From NCBI RefSeq assembly GCF_018143015.1, contig NC_054746.1:36612830-36676829 (forward strand): a stretch of DNA of 64,000 nucleotides, written 5' to 3'. Below the pieces are notes generated by a model, which had not been told where the DNA came from, made no database searches, and saw only the letters and a list, made by a program, of their open reading frames with translations. The DNA is from Lytechinus variegatus (lineage: Eukaryota; Echinodermata; Echinoidea; Temnopleuroida; Toxopneustidae). Positions 48,701-61,311 of the stretch are shown here, piece after piece; the first letter of the stretch is position 1; each line of letters opens with the position of its first letter. The translations under genes and the position numbers were made by a program.

Positions 48701-51700
48701 CTTTGCTGGTGGGTATTAATTCATCTCCAGACTGTTGATTATGCCCCCATTGAGAAAGGAATTTCAGCTGGTGACTTTGGAAAATGATTAGAGATATGGA
48801 AGGGCAAGAAGAGCAGAATTATCAGAGTGGGGGCACAGGAAAATTCAGTATACAGACAAAAATATGATTATGGAAGATCTCTGAGCGGGGGTTCATTTTT
48901 CTTAAAAATCTTTTTGCGGGTGGGTTAAACAATTGTAATTAACGATAGAGAAGAATATGCACCGATTCATGGCTTTCAACCTCCCCGCGTTAAGTGGAAA
49001 TCTAAAGGTGATTGAGACATTGACATTCCCATTGCTCTTCCACATTAAAACAAGTAAACATCCAGCTTGATGATAAACCTTTAAAAACTTCTCACCAAAG
49101 TGAGGTTTTTCAATTCTCTTGTCTTGGCCAGAAATATAGTTACACATCATACTGGACATTTGGGGGAACAATAAGTTTGAAATATATATCATTATAGAAT
49201 GTTCATATCTTACAAAGATGTGTGCCAATGCATATTGAATTTATTTTCATTAAAAAGAACAACAATATATGTTTAAATCAGTTCTTTACAACAGTTTTTT
49301 TTAAAGATGAGGAGGTTTTTATGTTTTATAGAATTCTTGTTGCACAGTAAATTTTGGAGTAAAAGCAAATAGTTTTTTCTTTGCCTAAAAGCACCAAGGA
49401 TATGCTTTTCAGGAAGGAAGGAAATGTAGATCAAGCCATGAAGTGGCTGTCATTAGCAAAGGTTTTTCATCTTCATCAAAAGGTTTAAAGAAATTGATCT
49501 ATCATTCAGTTTCAGGAAACTTTAGTACAAAAAAATATGATAATATACATAAGAGCTGTGATTGGAAGTTGCTTTTTTTCATTCATTAAGTCTTTTTACC
49601 CATTTAGGTTTCATGAGTGGGTTAAAAAATTGTAATTAATGATAGAGAAGAATATGCACTGATTCATGGCTTTTAATCTACCCACATTAAGAGGAAATAT
49701 TTAGGCTGATTGAGACATTGACATTTCCATTGCTCTTCCGCATGAAAACAAGGAAACATCCAGCTAGAAAATAAACCTCTAAACTTTTCTGAGTTTTTTA
49801 AGTTTTACAATTTTCTTGTCTTGGCCAGAGATATAGATGAACATCATACTAGACGTTACTAGGGAAAAATTAAGATCCAAAATATGTACCATTTTAAAAT
49901 GTTCATATCTAATAAAGATGTGAGTGAATGCTGTTTTTTTTTCAATAAAAAAACAACATTTTTTCAGCCAATTATTGCAATATTTCTTCTTAATTTGCCA
50001 GTTATGAATAAAGCAGCCTTTTGACGTTTTCAGTTATGGAGTTATAGCAAATAATGTAGTTTTATTTGCCTACAAGTACCATGGATATTATTTGAAGAAA
50101 GTTTGATATAGATCAAGCCAGGAAGTGGCTGTAATTAATCTTCATCAAAGGTTGGAAGAAATTATCCTTTAATTACAATTACTCATTTTTATTAAGTGGA
50201 AATCTTAAGCTGATTGAGACATTGACATTCCCATTGCTCTTCCACATTAAAACAAGTAAACATCCAGCTTGATGATAAACCTCTAACAACTTCTCTCCAA
50301 AGTGAGGTTTTTCAATTTGCTTTGTCTTGGTCAGAAATATAGTTGCACATTATACTGGACATTTTGGGGAACAATAAGTTTGAAATATATATCATTACAG
50401 AATGTTCATATCTTACAAAGATGCATGTGCCAATGCATGTTGAATTTATTTTCATTAAAAAGAACAACAATATGTGTTTAAATCAGTTCTTTACAAAAAA
50501 AATTTAAAGATGAGTAGGTTTTTATGTTTTATAGAGTTCTTGTTACACAGTAAATTTTGGAGTAAAAGCAAATAGTTTTTTCTTTGCCTAAAAGTACCAA
50601 GGATATGCTTTTCAGGAAGGAAGGAAATATAGATCAAGCCATGAAGTGGCTGTCATTAGCCAAGGTTTTTTTATCTTCAAAGGTTTAAAGAAATTGATCT
50701 ATCATTTAGTTTCAGGAAACTTTAGTACAAAAAATATAATTATAATATACAGAAGAGCTGTGACGGGAAGTCGCTTTTTTTTACTCATTAAGTCTTTTTG
50801 CCCATTTAGGCTCTATGAGTGGGTTAAACAATTGTAATTAACAGAATAGGAAAGAATATGCACTGATTCATGGCTTTCAACCTCCCCGCATTAAGTGGAA
50901 ATCTTAAGCTGATTGAGACATTGACATTCCCATTGCTCTTCCACATTAAAACAAGTAAACATCCAGCTTGATGCTAAACCTCTAAAAACTACTCTCCAAA
51001 GTGAGGTTTTTCAATTCTCTTTGTCTTGGTCAGAAATATAGTTGCACAATTTACTGGACATTTTGGGGAACAATAAGTTTGAAATATATATCATTATCAC
51101 CCGTATCAGACATCTGAGCTGGTCATTTACAAAACCGTATTGCCCTAGATTCATAAATATCGGGAAGGGATAGGTATATTATTTGTATTTTCCTCGGTCT
51201 CAATGCGCATATTTACTTTGCATGCAGAGACGACGCAAAATATACCTTTGTATTTTCCCTGGTCTCACATCCGGGCATTTGAGGATGCGTATAAAGAGAT
51301 ACGCTTCATAAGGATCTGCGCGCCAACAATATACGTCATAATGAAAGACATCACTGGATCCAAGCGCTTGCAAGTACGTCATAATGGTAAAGTGCAGAGC
51401 CTAGACCCTTATATTAACAAGACACAATATAACTATTTTAAAAAGAAATATCACCATTATCACGATTTTTGCTCTAGATATCTGATTTGGATGATAATAA
51501 AAATATTGACTGGCTCTTCTTTCGGGGAACATCAAATATATTGCCCTTAAAAGACCCATATTGCCCTTGTCTAAAGACTCGGGCCAATATGATTCTTTTG
51601 CTGGCAATTTATTTGATGTTCCCTTCAAGGCTAGTCAATATTATATAATTATAGAATGTTCATATCTTACAAAGATGCATGTGCCAATGCATATTGAATT

Positions 51701-54286
51701 TATTTTCATTAAAAAGAACAACAATATTGTTTCAATCAGTTCTTTACAAAAAAATTTTAAAGATGAGTAGGTTTTTATGTTTTATAGAGTTCATGTTACA
51801 CAGTAAATTTTGGAGTAAAAGCAAATACTTTTTTCTTTGCCTAAAAGTACCAAGGATATGCTTTTCAGGAAGGAAGGAAATATAGATCAAGCCATGAAGT
51901 GGCTGCATTAGCCAAGATTTTTTAACTTCATCAAAGGTTTAAAAACATTGATCTATCATTCAGTTTCAGGAAACTTTAGTACAAAAAAATATGATTACAA
52001 TATACAGAAGAGCTGTGATTGGTAGTTGCTTTTTTTCATTCATTAAGTCTTTTTGCCCATTTAGGTTTCATGAGTGGGTTAAACAATTGTAATTAACGAT
52101 AAAGAACAATATGCACCGATTCATGGCTTTCAATCTGTAGACCCACATTAAGAGGAAGTATTTAGGCTGATTGAGACATTGACATTTCCATTGCTCTTCC
52201 GCATGAAAATAAACCTCTAAACTTTTCTGAGTTTTTTAAGTTTTACAATTTTCTTGTCTTGGCCAGAGATATAGATGAACATCATACTAGACGTTACTAG
52301 GGAAAAATTAAGATCCAAAATATGTACCATTTTAAAATGTTCATATCTAATAAAGATGTGAGTGAATGCTGTTTTTTTTTTCAATAAAAAATCAACTTTT
52401 TTTCAGCCAATTATTGCAATATTTCTTCTTAATTTGCCAGTTATGAATAAAGCAGCCTTTTGACGTTTTCAGTTATGGAGTTATAGCAAATAATGTAGTT
52501 TTATTTGCCTACAAGTACCATGGATATTATTTGAAGAAAGTTTGATATAGATCAAGCCAGGAAGTGGCTGTAATTTAATCTTCATCAAAGATTGGAAAAA
52601 AATTATCCTTTAATTACTATTGCTCCTATTTAAAGTTATTTCTGTTGAAAACTCTTTACCTTTTATATTGTGATATTTAGACAAAGTATGCTTGGTGGGA
52701 AGATAATTAAATATTGATTAATGCTTTTGCAGTGAATACTGTTTCCATGAAAAATTCTGTAAGACTATGGTTGAATAATAAAAAAAAAACTTTGTGAAAA
52801 TATTTTTTAGGCTTGATCTTTTAAAGAAATGTATATCATTAAAAGTGATTCTTTGTTATCAACACATCCAGTTATGAAAAATAATTAATAAGCACTGACA
52901 TCATGAAGAAGTGAGGTTAGCGAGGTCTGATCAAAGTCTAAGTAACCAATGCAAAACATGATCTATGATAGGAGTCGTGTGACTACCAAGGTAGGGTGTC
53001 TATATATAAATAGAACATTTGAAATCGGAACTCCATGTTGCTCTATTCTAGATGCACTAATTGGAATACCTTCTGGTGCATCTTAACCATTTGGTTTCTG
53101 TCACAGTCCCTTTTAGCAACTAACTTTATTAGTATAAAGCATGCATGGAATTGTTTGTAGAGACATCCAACAACTACAAAATAAAAATTGTGAAGGATTA
53201 ATTGATCTGTTGACTACCTTTAATCATCTATTGTAAAAGATTTTGAAATTCATATTTTGTTATGAGTATAGATTAGAGCACACAAGAGATAACAACAATA
53301 AAACAAAAAATGTTATTTTTTTAATCATATCTGCAAAATGCATCAAACATTTCTTGTGAGATGTCGAACAGATTGATAAGTTCTAAGAGTTTGCATAAAG
53401 TAAAGTTGTGTAGATATTTCTTTTGATATTACCATCTTATGAGTACCCATAACAAATCTCTACCTGTTCTTTTCTATATAAACTTTTAAAATCCTTGTAA
53501 AAAAAATGGGTTGGTAAGCTTGAAAACTCCTTTCTTTTCATCTTCCTTCCCTGTGTTAGGGTTAGATCCATGTCATTTGTAAAAGACTTGAGTTTGATCT
53601 ATGAAGGATGTGGTATGGCCTCTGTCTGTCAGCATGGGACATGTGGTTAATTGGAGTAAACATGGTCAACTGAAGTGAATAATAATTTAGGATTTCTAAT
53701 TAGAATAAGACGAAAAAGAAGTTTTAAGTTCGTTATCAGGCAACATCCCTTATTCATGCCCATCTTATCCTCTGGAAGGAAGGAAATAGAAAGAATGAAT
53801 GAGAAATATAAACCATCTTCATCCTAAGTTTTATCATGTTTGATAGCAAAGTTTTTCAATGAAATATTTGTAATGTACATGAACTAATAACAAAAAAAAG
53901 CACAATTTAACAACTATACGTGAAAACCTGAAAAACAAAAAGTCAAGTGCTGGCAAATATCTTCCATCTACTATCTGCCAGATTATATTAAAATCTACTG
54001 ATAATATTCATGATTTTTTTAAAATCTGCTGGTTTAAAATTTAAATATCCCCAAAAGTTTAGACAATATTCATGACTTTCAATATGATTGAATTTTGAGA
54101 TACAAGATGGGGTTTTGTTACTCTAGGATAGTTCTCAGAATATTACGCAGTTCATCTACCTCATAATGCCAGAGAGTTGTACTATCAACACTACTGCATA
54201 GATAATACTGGCACCATGAGTGAAGATGATCTCTTCAGTATCAAATGATCCTCCTTCACTGGTCTTGATTGTAATGAAGTATCCAG
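45704..54286 (-). CDS. Multi-pass membrane protein, 3' exons only
   Basis: Three minus-strand exons join in phase: 54160-54286, 47690-47747 and 45704-45871 (TAA stop). The joins are phase 2 (AG|G) then phase 0, with clear GTGAGT and polypyrimidine/CAG signals at the last intron. The 116-residue product shows three hydrophobic spans: HGASIIYAVVLIVQLSG, VGVVACIVLF-like in exon 2 (VKIGVVACIVLFSVIGL), and FFTMFLIATMVFSAMLVAMG. A polar tail ending DLNKDQ follows. The acceptor of 54286 is weak. Upstream exons were not fixed; a possible one near 55586-55640 (FVDHLIWGFSQAILQ) has the wrong phase for a direct join. The layout is only faintly reminiscent of Frag1/DRAM/Sfk1 proteins, so I give no name. 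Confidence 0.6.
46660..47232 (+). CDS. GIY-YIG endonuclease domain of a Penelope-like element
   Basis: The frame contains VVYNIPCQGCDGSYIGETAR followed by EHNHDVR, AVAEHAWEKQHHPDW and the RRIKEAISIR helix. This is the pattern of the C-terminal GIY-YIG endonuclease of Penelope-like retroelements, in which SYIGETAR replaces the usual YIG block. The Cys-x2-Cys pair ahead of it is typical. The frame begins inside the left inverted repeat, has no ATG in good position, and ends in an Arg/Ser/Pro-rich tail. The enzyme would nick target DNA for reverse transcription, but the polymerase part is absent from this copy, so it is a remnant or a passive unit. Confidence 0.8.
   Translation: MSRNLLWSTRKFVITLAKSVHLRDALKTLKNDDTTLRKQLVRPKDPIPDHRRDGVVYNIPCQGCDGSYIGETARPIVESISEHNHDVRLQRTDTSAVAEHAWEKQHHPDWEGVHCIAKERHWYTRRIKEAISIRLCPNNFNRDSGIDIPDFWMRTIRQHNTPSPGSARLPYRSRPRSRDRSASQPPPTGN
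47255..47393 (+). promoter_or_regulatory. Compact promoter-like block in the Penelope-like element
   Basis: Three perfect ATTTGCAT octamers at 47255, 47281 and 47302, a CCAAT at 47319 and TATAAATA at 47386 are arranged in the usual order for an RNA polymerase II promoter on the plus strand. Octamers bind POU-domain factors in animals; use here is inferred. Confidence 0.5.
47420..47460 (+). ncRNA. Hammerhead-ribozyme-like motif (degenerate)
   Basis: The order is a TTGATAA-like core, a 4-bp stem GAGT/ACTC closing a 9-base loop, then GAAA (47447-47450). It follows the plan of a hammerhead core, and Penelope-like elements are known to carry hammerhead motifs in their terminal repeats. The core is not an exact match to consensus and the other two stems were not established. 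Confidence 0.35.
48239..48452. repeat. Short MITE with AGTCTGC ends
   Basis: The left end reads GTGTAGTCTGCTGCGCAAACC. The right end carries the approximate inverse around GGGTCTGCGCCTGCAGACTA (48424-48443). No coding content. Confidence 0.5.
48901..52615. repeat. Large two-type tandem repeat array
   Basis: Five diverged units of about 550-700 bp share landmarks such as 'gggttaaacaattgtaatta', 'gctgattgagacattgacat' and 'tagatcaagcca...gaagtggctg'. Type X units start at about 48925, 50190 and 50820; type Y units at about 49620 and 52080. The Y units are very alike and clearly different from X, giving the order X-Y-X-X-Y. An unrelated insert of about 550 bp interrupts the fourth unit. No gene is encoded. 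The array lies in an intron of the membrane-protein gene. Confidence 0.8.
51099..51648. repeat. Insertion in the tandem array
   Basis: Compared with other X units, about 550 bp of unrelated, less AT-rich DNA splits 'atatatcattat' from 'agaatgttcatatc'. Its right part holds an inverted repeat: AATATTGACTGGCTCTTC at about 51507 against the complement near 51629-51647, each next to GGGAACATCAAAT or its inverse. No coding frame is recognised. Confidence 0.6.
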
Positions 54287-57200
54287 CTTATCATAACATC
54301 TACTTGTCGTCTGTCATATGTTATCATTCTCCAAACACTATCTATTTCAATTGTAAATGAATACCTCTTAACACCAGTGATCAAAGACCCATGTGTTAGG
54401 TTAAGCCTAAGTAGTTTGTTATTGGATGCAACAAAAGTCAGTGTAACTGTACAAGTAAATGAAGTTTCAAAATGTTGTATGATTATGGCAACTTTTTCTA
54501 GTAGTTTACATACATTGGGTAACTTTTTAATGACTACTGAGCCATTTTTGCTATGGTATTTGTCAATAAAGCAAAGTTGCCATAAACCGTCCTGGAATGT
54601 TCTTTTTTAAATGGGCTTCGGATCATGGACATGATAAAATGTTATTTGAAAGGGAAACATTTGTCAAATCTCATTTTAATAAGGCAGCAGTATGCAAATA
54701 ATATACATCAGAGGTATTGATTGGTAAGAATTACACGCACAAGGTACTTCTGGAACAATTCTAACAATTGGCATTTCGACTGTTTCTAATGTAACAAGTA
54801 TGGGCAATTCTAATGCCCAAAGAAAATTATGTAAATGATATGTTTTATAAGATAGTATTGTAGTTCCTTTGTCCTGTTTCATAAGCACTTGTTATGATAG
54901 AACATGGCATGATTTCTATAACCAATTTTCCATTAGCCAATCAGGTTTGAAGGATTTCAGTAGCTTTTAACTGTTATTGTAGATTTGTTATAACAATGGT
55001 ATGAAATGAAACATCTATTGTTTAATAAATCATCCTCAAAACCATGACCGGTCAATAGAAGTATTACCAATCATGAGCAAATATGACTGCGAGCTAATAT
55101 GAATAATTGGTCATTTGATGGATTTTAGCCAATTATCTCATTAGGCTCTATATCACTGTTTTATAATGTTCTCTACTTGTAATATAATTCTTCCATTCGT
55201 CTGTGCCATACAAAGTGCATCTCACACATGAATCAGAATTAAAGGTCGTTTTTTTTTAATCCTTATAAGGTTTCATTCTTTATGTAAGCTTGACTATATT
55301 TATATCTTAATAAGATATCTGTTTCTGTGATATGTTCAGTTGTATGGAAGCAAAATGTTTAAGAGCCTATAATTGAATGTCTGGATTGTACCAAATAGAT
55401 TAACATAAACACAATATTCATTTTGTTACATCATTTCAAATACAAGCTTAAGAAAGTTTAAAAACTACACAGGATTGGTGATTGCAGCAGTTCAATTTCT
55501 CATAGTCTTCAAAAGAAAATATTTCTAGATTCGTAACAAAGTAATTTACAGAATTGTAAGGTTTAAAAAAAAAATTTTACCTGCAAGATAGCTTGACTAA
55601 ATCCCCAAATTAAGTGATCCACAAAGAAGAAATCTCAACAACCTGATCTCAATCGCATAGGATACACAACAAAGTGTTGCAAAAAGAATAGAAATCCAAA
55701 TTAAGTTCCCTAGTAGATTCACAGCAAGAGGATTGTATGAGGACAGGTCCAATTAATCAATTCCTGTCTAATAGGTGCTGGTCCATTGATCGAGATAGAC
55801 AGTAATTGTTTCGGCTGCCTGCAGTTTGTTTGACGTGTACACAAACAAATCCCAACCCACACTTCCAAGTTGATGGTAGAAGAATTACCTCCTCACTGGG
55901 CCAGAGTAGTTGCACCCCACATGGGTATAATCTGTAGGATAATGTTGCCTAGCGATAGTCTTAGGGAGGACGTGTTGGATGTAGGTGCTAGTATGGAGGG
56001 AGTTAGCCCATTTACTCTTGACTTTGGATCTTAAAGGAATGGCCCCATTAAAATGAATTTTAGTTTCTTGGCAGAATAAAATATATATTATTGAAAGCTA
56101 ATTGAGTAATAATGTGAGGGATGATCATGATACGCAAGCAGGTGTTATAGATTCAAAGTTAGACCAAATCAAATGGAATGAGATCTGATTAGATTATAGC
56201 TTCATTAAATTGATTGTAGCTGTGAGTGAACTATACCAAGGTGGTAGGAGTCAAAGGGTTAGATTCCATTTTCCTAGTGTATAGGACTTTTATACTGCAA
56301 AGTATATAAACAAAAGTACAGGATAATCTTTATGAGAAAGTTCCTTTTCCATTAAAGAAATTCATGGAATCCATTTTCTTTAGTGGTTATAATTGACATC
56401 GAGTATTTTGAAGAATAACAAAGTTTACATCAGAGTGAATGTGTTATTTTATCAACCGATATGAGGTTCCTGAGAACATGCATTAACCCCCAGTTTCTTG
56501 CAAGCCCAACACATAAATGACTTTATCATGTGTCCAGTGTTAATGGGGTTAACCAAGTAGGGTTGTCCCAAGGAGGTGACGGCAAACCAAGCCTGGATTT
56601 GGCGAGACTTGACTGGCTGGAATGTAAGGTATGAGAGCTATGCTACGATGCAAGTTCAAACCGATGGTAGGCCTCAGTCAAGCCCATGTTACTACAAATC
56701 AAAGACAATGTCATCTTAAAATGTTGGACTTGGTCATAGAAGCGATGGAGCTACTGGGGAGGGGAAGACCCCCTGAGAATATTTTTGACTAAGATACTCA
56801 ATCTTTGCCATAAATGTATATGTAGTTAATTCAATGAGAGAAAAATGTCTGAAATCTCCAATGGGGAATAAAGGTCCTGATACATTTTTTTTAATGCAAA
56901 ATACATGTTTGGATTTTTGCCAATGCCTGCCCAACTATCTTGGATTTCATATTCCTTCATTTGCACTACAAGAACTGCCATGTCGTTCCTTTTAACTTAG
57001 TTATACCATGGGCCATCAGTCATCCAGTTCACTTCAAATGTTAGGATAAATATTTGTAAGCCTTCATGAATTATTGGATGCTTCAAGATATCTTTACTGC
57101 ATTTCTGATTCCATTTACCCTACTCTGGCAAAACCTTTTTTAAGAGTTGAATAAATGTTTAATTAACATGCTAATTCTTAGTTATTTTTGTTCATATGAT

Positions 57201-57361
57201 CAATCAATAAGCTACTTTGTCAATTTTTCCTTCAGACTTTTTATTGATTACAAATATGAAATTGCTATGACAAATTTAGTTAGTATATCAGAAGCTTTTT
57301 TTATGACCAATTTTCTGAAAAAGGACCAGGAATATTACAAACATTATTAAAGTTTATACAG
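52616..57361. other. AT-rich, one exon of the membrane-protein gene only
   Basis: Besides the exon at 54160-54286 nothing is well supported. A minus-strand exon candidate at about 55586-55640, followed by a GTAAAA donor, encodes FVDHLIWGFSQAILQ but lacks a good acceptor. Confidence 0.35.
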
Positions 57362-57448
57362 GATTACAAGATGAAGGAGGAAGAGGAAGATGAGGAGGAA
57401 TCAGAGGCAGATGAAAGAGAAGAAGATCTGTCCGTAATTATGTCTTAG
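57362..57448 (+). CDS. Candidate terminal exon with acidic tail
   Basis: After TTTATACAG, a phase-0 frame of 28 codons reads DYKMKEEEEDEEE, then DEREEDLSVIMS and a TAG at 57446. The clean acceptor and the distinct non-repetitive end (LSVIMS) favour a real last exon of a plus-strand gene whose other exons I could not place. A chance frame in purine-rich DNA is the alternative. Confidence 0.4.
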   Translation, partial: DYKMKEEEEDEEESEADEREEDLSVIMS

Positions 57449-57929
57449 ATTCCTGTTCCTGTCAGGAAGTGAAACATGTGTTATATTTAGTTACACTATT
57501 GTAAATCTTTAGTAGAACTTATTAGCCAACTGTTTTCCATTATTTCATTCTGCTTCAGCATTATGGAAGATGTGTTTATTAACAAAAGCCTTGTTTTATT
57601 CACACATGGTATCCCTTACATTGACACCACATGGTTCAACTTACAGACGCCCCAAGCTGTATTCAAGCTGATGAACCTATCCAATTTTGAATGCAGCTTG
57701 ATTAGTTCATGAGTTTACACAATTAAAACAGAGTAGGATAGTAAATTGAAGATACAGAATCGCTAGGAGGAAGTTTATTGGTATTCTCAGAGGTTTTGTA
57801 TCCATGAAGGAATTTCTAATTTAGAATATCCCTGATTGAAATTCAGTCAAGTTATCTTTCTTTTGATATTAGATCTAATTATTTTTAATCTTCAGAGAAC
57901 CTTAACTTACTAGTGTTTGCTTTGTGGAG

Positions 57930-58690
57930 AGAATGTAGGATAAGAAGAATGAGAGTGAAAGGGGCGGCATGGTGAGTTAGAAAGGAGAGAGAAGGAGAGA
58001 TGGGTAAATAGACTTTGGAGAAGGGGAAAGAGAAGAGAACATGAGAGGGGCACCATTTTAAGATTGAAGGAGAGGAGGAGTGACATAGAAATAGACTGAG
58101 GAGAAGGGTGGAGAAAAAAAAGAGAAAAAGAGAGGAAATGGGAGTGAGAGAGGCAGTATTGTGAGATTGAAGGAGAGAGAGGGGGGAGTGATGAGGAAAT
58201 ATACTGGGGAGAAGGGGAGAGAAAACAAAAAAAATAAAGATAGAATATTGGAGTGAGAGAGGCAATATTGTGAGATTGAAGGAGAGTGAGGGGGGGGGGT
58301 GGAGAGAAAACAAAAAAACTAAAGATAGAATATTGGAGTGAGAGGGGCAATATTGTGAGATTGAAGGAGAGAGGGGGAGTGATGAGGAAATAGACTGGGG
58401 AGAAGGAGAGAGAAAACAAAAAACTAAAGATAGAAAATGGAGTGAGAGGGGCAATATTGTGAGATTGAAGGAGAGAGATAGAAACATAGATTAGGGAGAA
58501 GGGGAAAGAGAAGAGAACATGAGAGATGAGAGTGAGAGGGGCACCATTGAAAACAAAAAATAAAGATTGGAAATGGGAATGACAGGGACAATATTGTAAA
58601 ATTGAAGGAGAGAGAGAGAGAGTGAGAGGAAGGAGGGGAGGGAGAGTGATGGAAGTAAAAGGAGTAGAAGGAGAAAAGGAAAAGAAGAGT
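57930..58690. repeat. Purine-rich minisatellite, unit about 110-120 bp
   Basis: About six units share 'gaggggcaatattgtgagat' and 'gaaggagagag' with a variable middle ('gaaaacaaaaaactaaagat'). The overlapping Ser/Phe/Leu/Pro-rich frames on the minus strand are its translation and not genes. Confidence 0.85.
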
Positions 58691-59848
58691 GATGATTTCA
58701 ACTGATACCAAGGGATTTGCTCTATACCCAAAGATCGGGGGAAATATAGACTTTTTAAATAAAGTAGACCCAGTGCGTTAATTTGCTACATGTGCTGATG
58801 TCTTGTTAAGTCTACTTGCATGCAGATGTGATGATTGCATTAAGTCACATGTGTACAGAAGTTGTTATCTATCTCCTGAGGTTCATTATGAATAATTGGT
58901 TGTTGGTCTCTAATTATACTTAGTTGATATCTACTGCTGATATCCAAAGTCTTAGTCTACATTGCCTTTACTTTTTGACAAAAAAAAAATCAGAGAAAAA
59001 AAATAAATTACATGGAAGAATACATCATAGGTGAAATTTTGTTTAGATGATATTTTTGCCATTTTGTATTTTACACATTGTCGGTTAACTTGAATTGTTT
59101 ATTAAAAGGTGTATTTGGAATTTCTTTTTTTAAAGTTACGATAAAACTTTTGTAATGGATGTAAATGCATTTTTATAGAAGTGAATTATATTTTGTTATA
59201 CTCTTCTTTTTCTGAAGTCTGTCGGGTGCATCATGTAAAACAGAACATGATTCAATTAGATATGACATGAGTTCCTCCTACCAGTTATAGTTCCTCTGAT
59301 CATCCTATAGATAGAAGGCATTGATAATACTTTACAGATGTTTATGATATAGCCTCTCAGACTAGAATGATAGTGACAGGAGAATCTCAATTATTTTACA
59401 AGAACATTCAAAGGTATTAAAGGCCCCATTCCCAGTTACCAAAAAGGAGCATTCATTATATTTCAATTTATTTTTTCTGAAGCAATGGAAAAGTTTGGAT
59501 TTTTCTCAAAAAGAAATACTGGTAATTCTGCAAACATTGAATTTGGAACCTAAGTTTTGCTCTCTTCAAACACTAACATCATGAAGAGAATTTTAGGTCA
59601 GTCTTATAACTCATGTTGGTGTGCAGTTTGCCTACAAATTATTTTTGTTTATTTAAACGTCTGGATATGTTTCCTTATTTCTTGAACTGATTTTGCTTTA
59701 TCTTCAATGGAATAAGTGTGATATTCATGTAATGTATTAATTGGTGGATGAGAGCTGTGATGTGTCTTATGAACATATACATGTCTTTATCACAGACAAT
59801 TGAATAGATTTACTTGTAATGATTTGCTGTGTTTTAAGTACTCCACAG

Positions 59849-61311
59849 CAGGGTGACCAGATTTCACAAAATGAAATACGGGACAATCGCGGGGACAATC
59901 AATAAAAATTATCAAGAAAGAAGGCCACACAGTGTTAGACTTATGAAAAAATAAAAAGAATTGGAAGGGGGTGAACGAAAGAATGAAGGAGAGAAAGAAA
60001 AGACAAAAGAATGAATTGAGGAGAAAGAAAGAAAAAAAAATGAAGGGGAAAATGAAAAGAAAGAAAGAAAATTTAGAATAAAAGAAGGATGAAAGAAAGA
60101 ATAAAAGAGAGAAAAATTTTTTTCCGTCATTCTTTGAATTGAATATAGGAAAGAAAGGAAAAGCAAAGAAGAGAAGATGAATAAATGTGGGAAAGACAAA
60201 ATAAAGGAGAGAAATAAAAAAGTTCTTAAAAAGAAGGAGGAGGAAGAGGAAAGAAGGAAAGAATTCTTTGAAAGAAAAAAAAAACAAAGAAAGAAGAAAA
60301 ACAGGAAGGGAGGACGGATGGAATGAAGGGAAAAAAAGAAAGAATACGGGAAAATAATAAGAAGGAAAAATAAAATAAAGAATGAAAGAAAGAAAGGATA
60401 AAAGAGAGGGAGGAAAGAATGAAGGGAGGAGAGAATAAAAAGAAGAAAATAATGGAAAGAGAGAAAGAACAAATAGAAAAATGAAAGGAAGGGAGAAGGA
60501 AGCAAAAAAAGAAGGCAGATAAGAGAGAAGAAAGAAAAAAAAATGAACACAGAAAGGATCAGAAAAAAAAATAGGAAATAAAGATAGAATGAATAAAACA
60601 GGGCAAGCAGGAAGGATAAAAGGACGAATAAAGAAGGATAGAAAAGAAAGAAATAGGAAAAAGTTCAAATTTCAAACAAACAAAAACAATCCAATCATCT
60701 AACAAAAATTATAATGATGTTTGGTATTTTTATTAAATAGCTAAAATTTTAAAAAGCTGAAATATTTTAGAAATGAATAAAATTTCAGAGTGAAACATTG
60801 TCAACTTAAAAATTGGATGAAACATCGTGGCATCATACACAACAAGACTCAAAACGAAAGCTGAAACAACTAGATCTAGTAATGAAAACCCAATAACTTG
60901 TTCCTCTGATTACATCTCTAAATCAGTAATCTGAGAATCCATAATATAATTATATAAATTTCCCGCCGATTTTGTGATTATTTTGGTGGAAAACTGTTTA
61001 CCATTGAGAATCTGCTCCGATCCTGCCACACACAAACAGGAGGCCAGTTCGTTTGCAATGTATATTAGGTAAGCAAGAAAATTACCGCACAACTTGCAAA
61101 AGTTTAATTATCAATTTTATTGCTGTCTCTGCTTCGTCATCTGTTGGTTATTTGATGAAAATTTTTCACTTTTAAATGTATTAACTACACTTTGTTCAAT
61201 ATTCTGAAATATGGGACAAATATGCGTCCTGGGAAGGGTTTGTCAGGACGCCGGGATGAAGGAGCAAAATACGGGATGATCCCGGGAAATACGGGACGTC
61301 TGGTCACCCTG
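59849..61311. mobile_element. Non-autonomous hAT-type element, purine-rich, 8-bp target duplication
   Basis: The left end CAGGGTGACCAGATTTCAC and right end GACGTCTGGTCACCCTG are inverted at CAGGGTGACCAGA. They are flanked by CTCCACAG (59841-59848) and CTCCATAG (61312-61319), an 8-bp duplication with one difference, as expected for hAT. About 700 bp of the interior is (GAAA)-like purine DNA. 'cgggacaat' and 'cgggaaatacgggac' words recur near both ends. No transposase. Confidence 0.85.

Noticed and set aside
57885-58731. Overlapping 273-, 200- and 95-codon minus-strand frames
   Set aside because: They translate a minisatellite whose unit lacks stops in the pyrimidine strand; all frames are open together.
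59790-60668. Minus-strand frame of 292 codons rich in Phe, Ser and Leu, with a shorter overlapping one
   Set aside because: It is the pyrimidine strand of a (GAAA)-like tract inside a hAT element. Two frames are open at once and the composition is low complexity.
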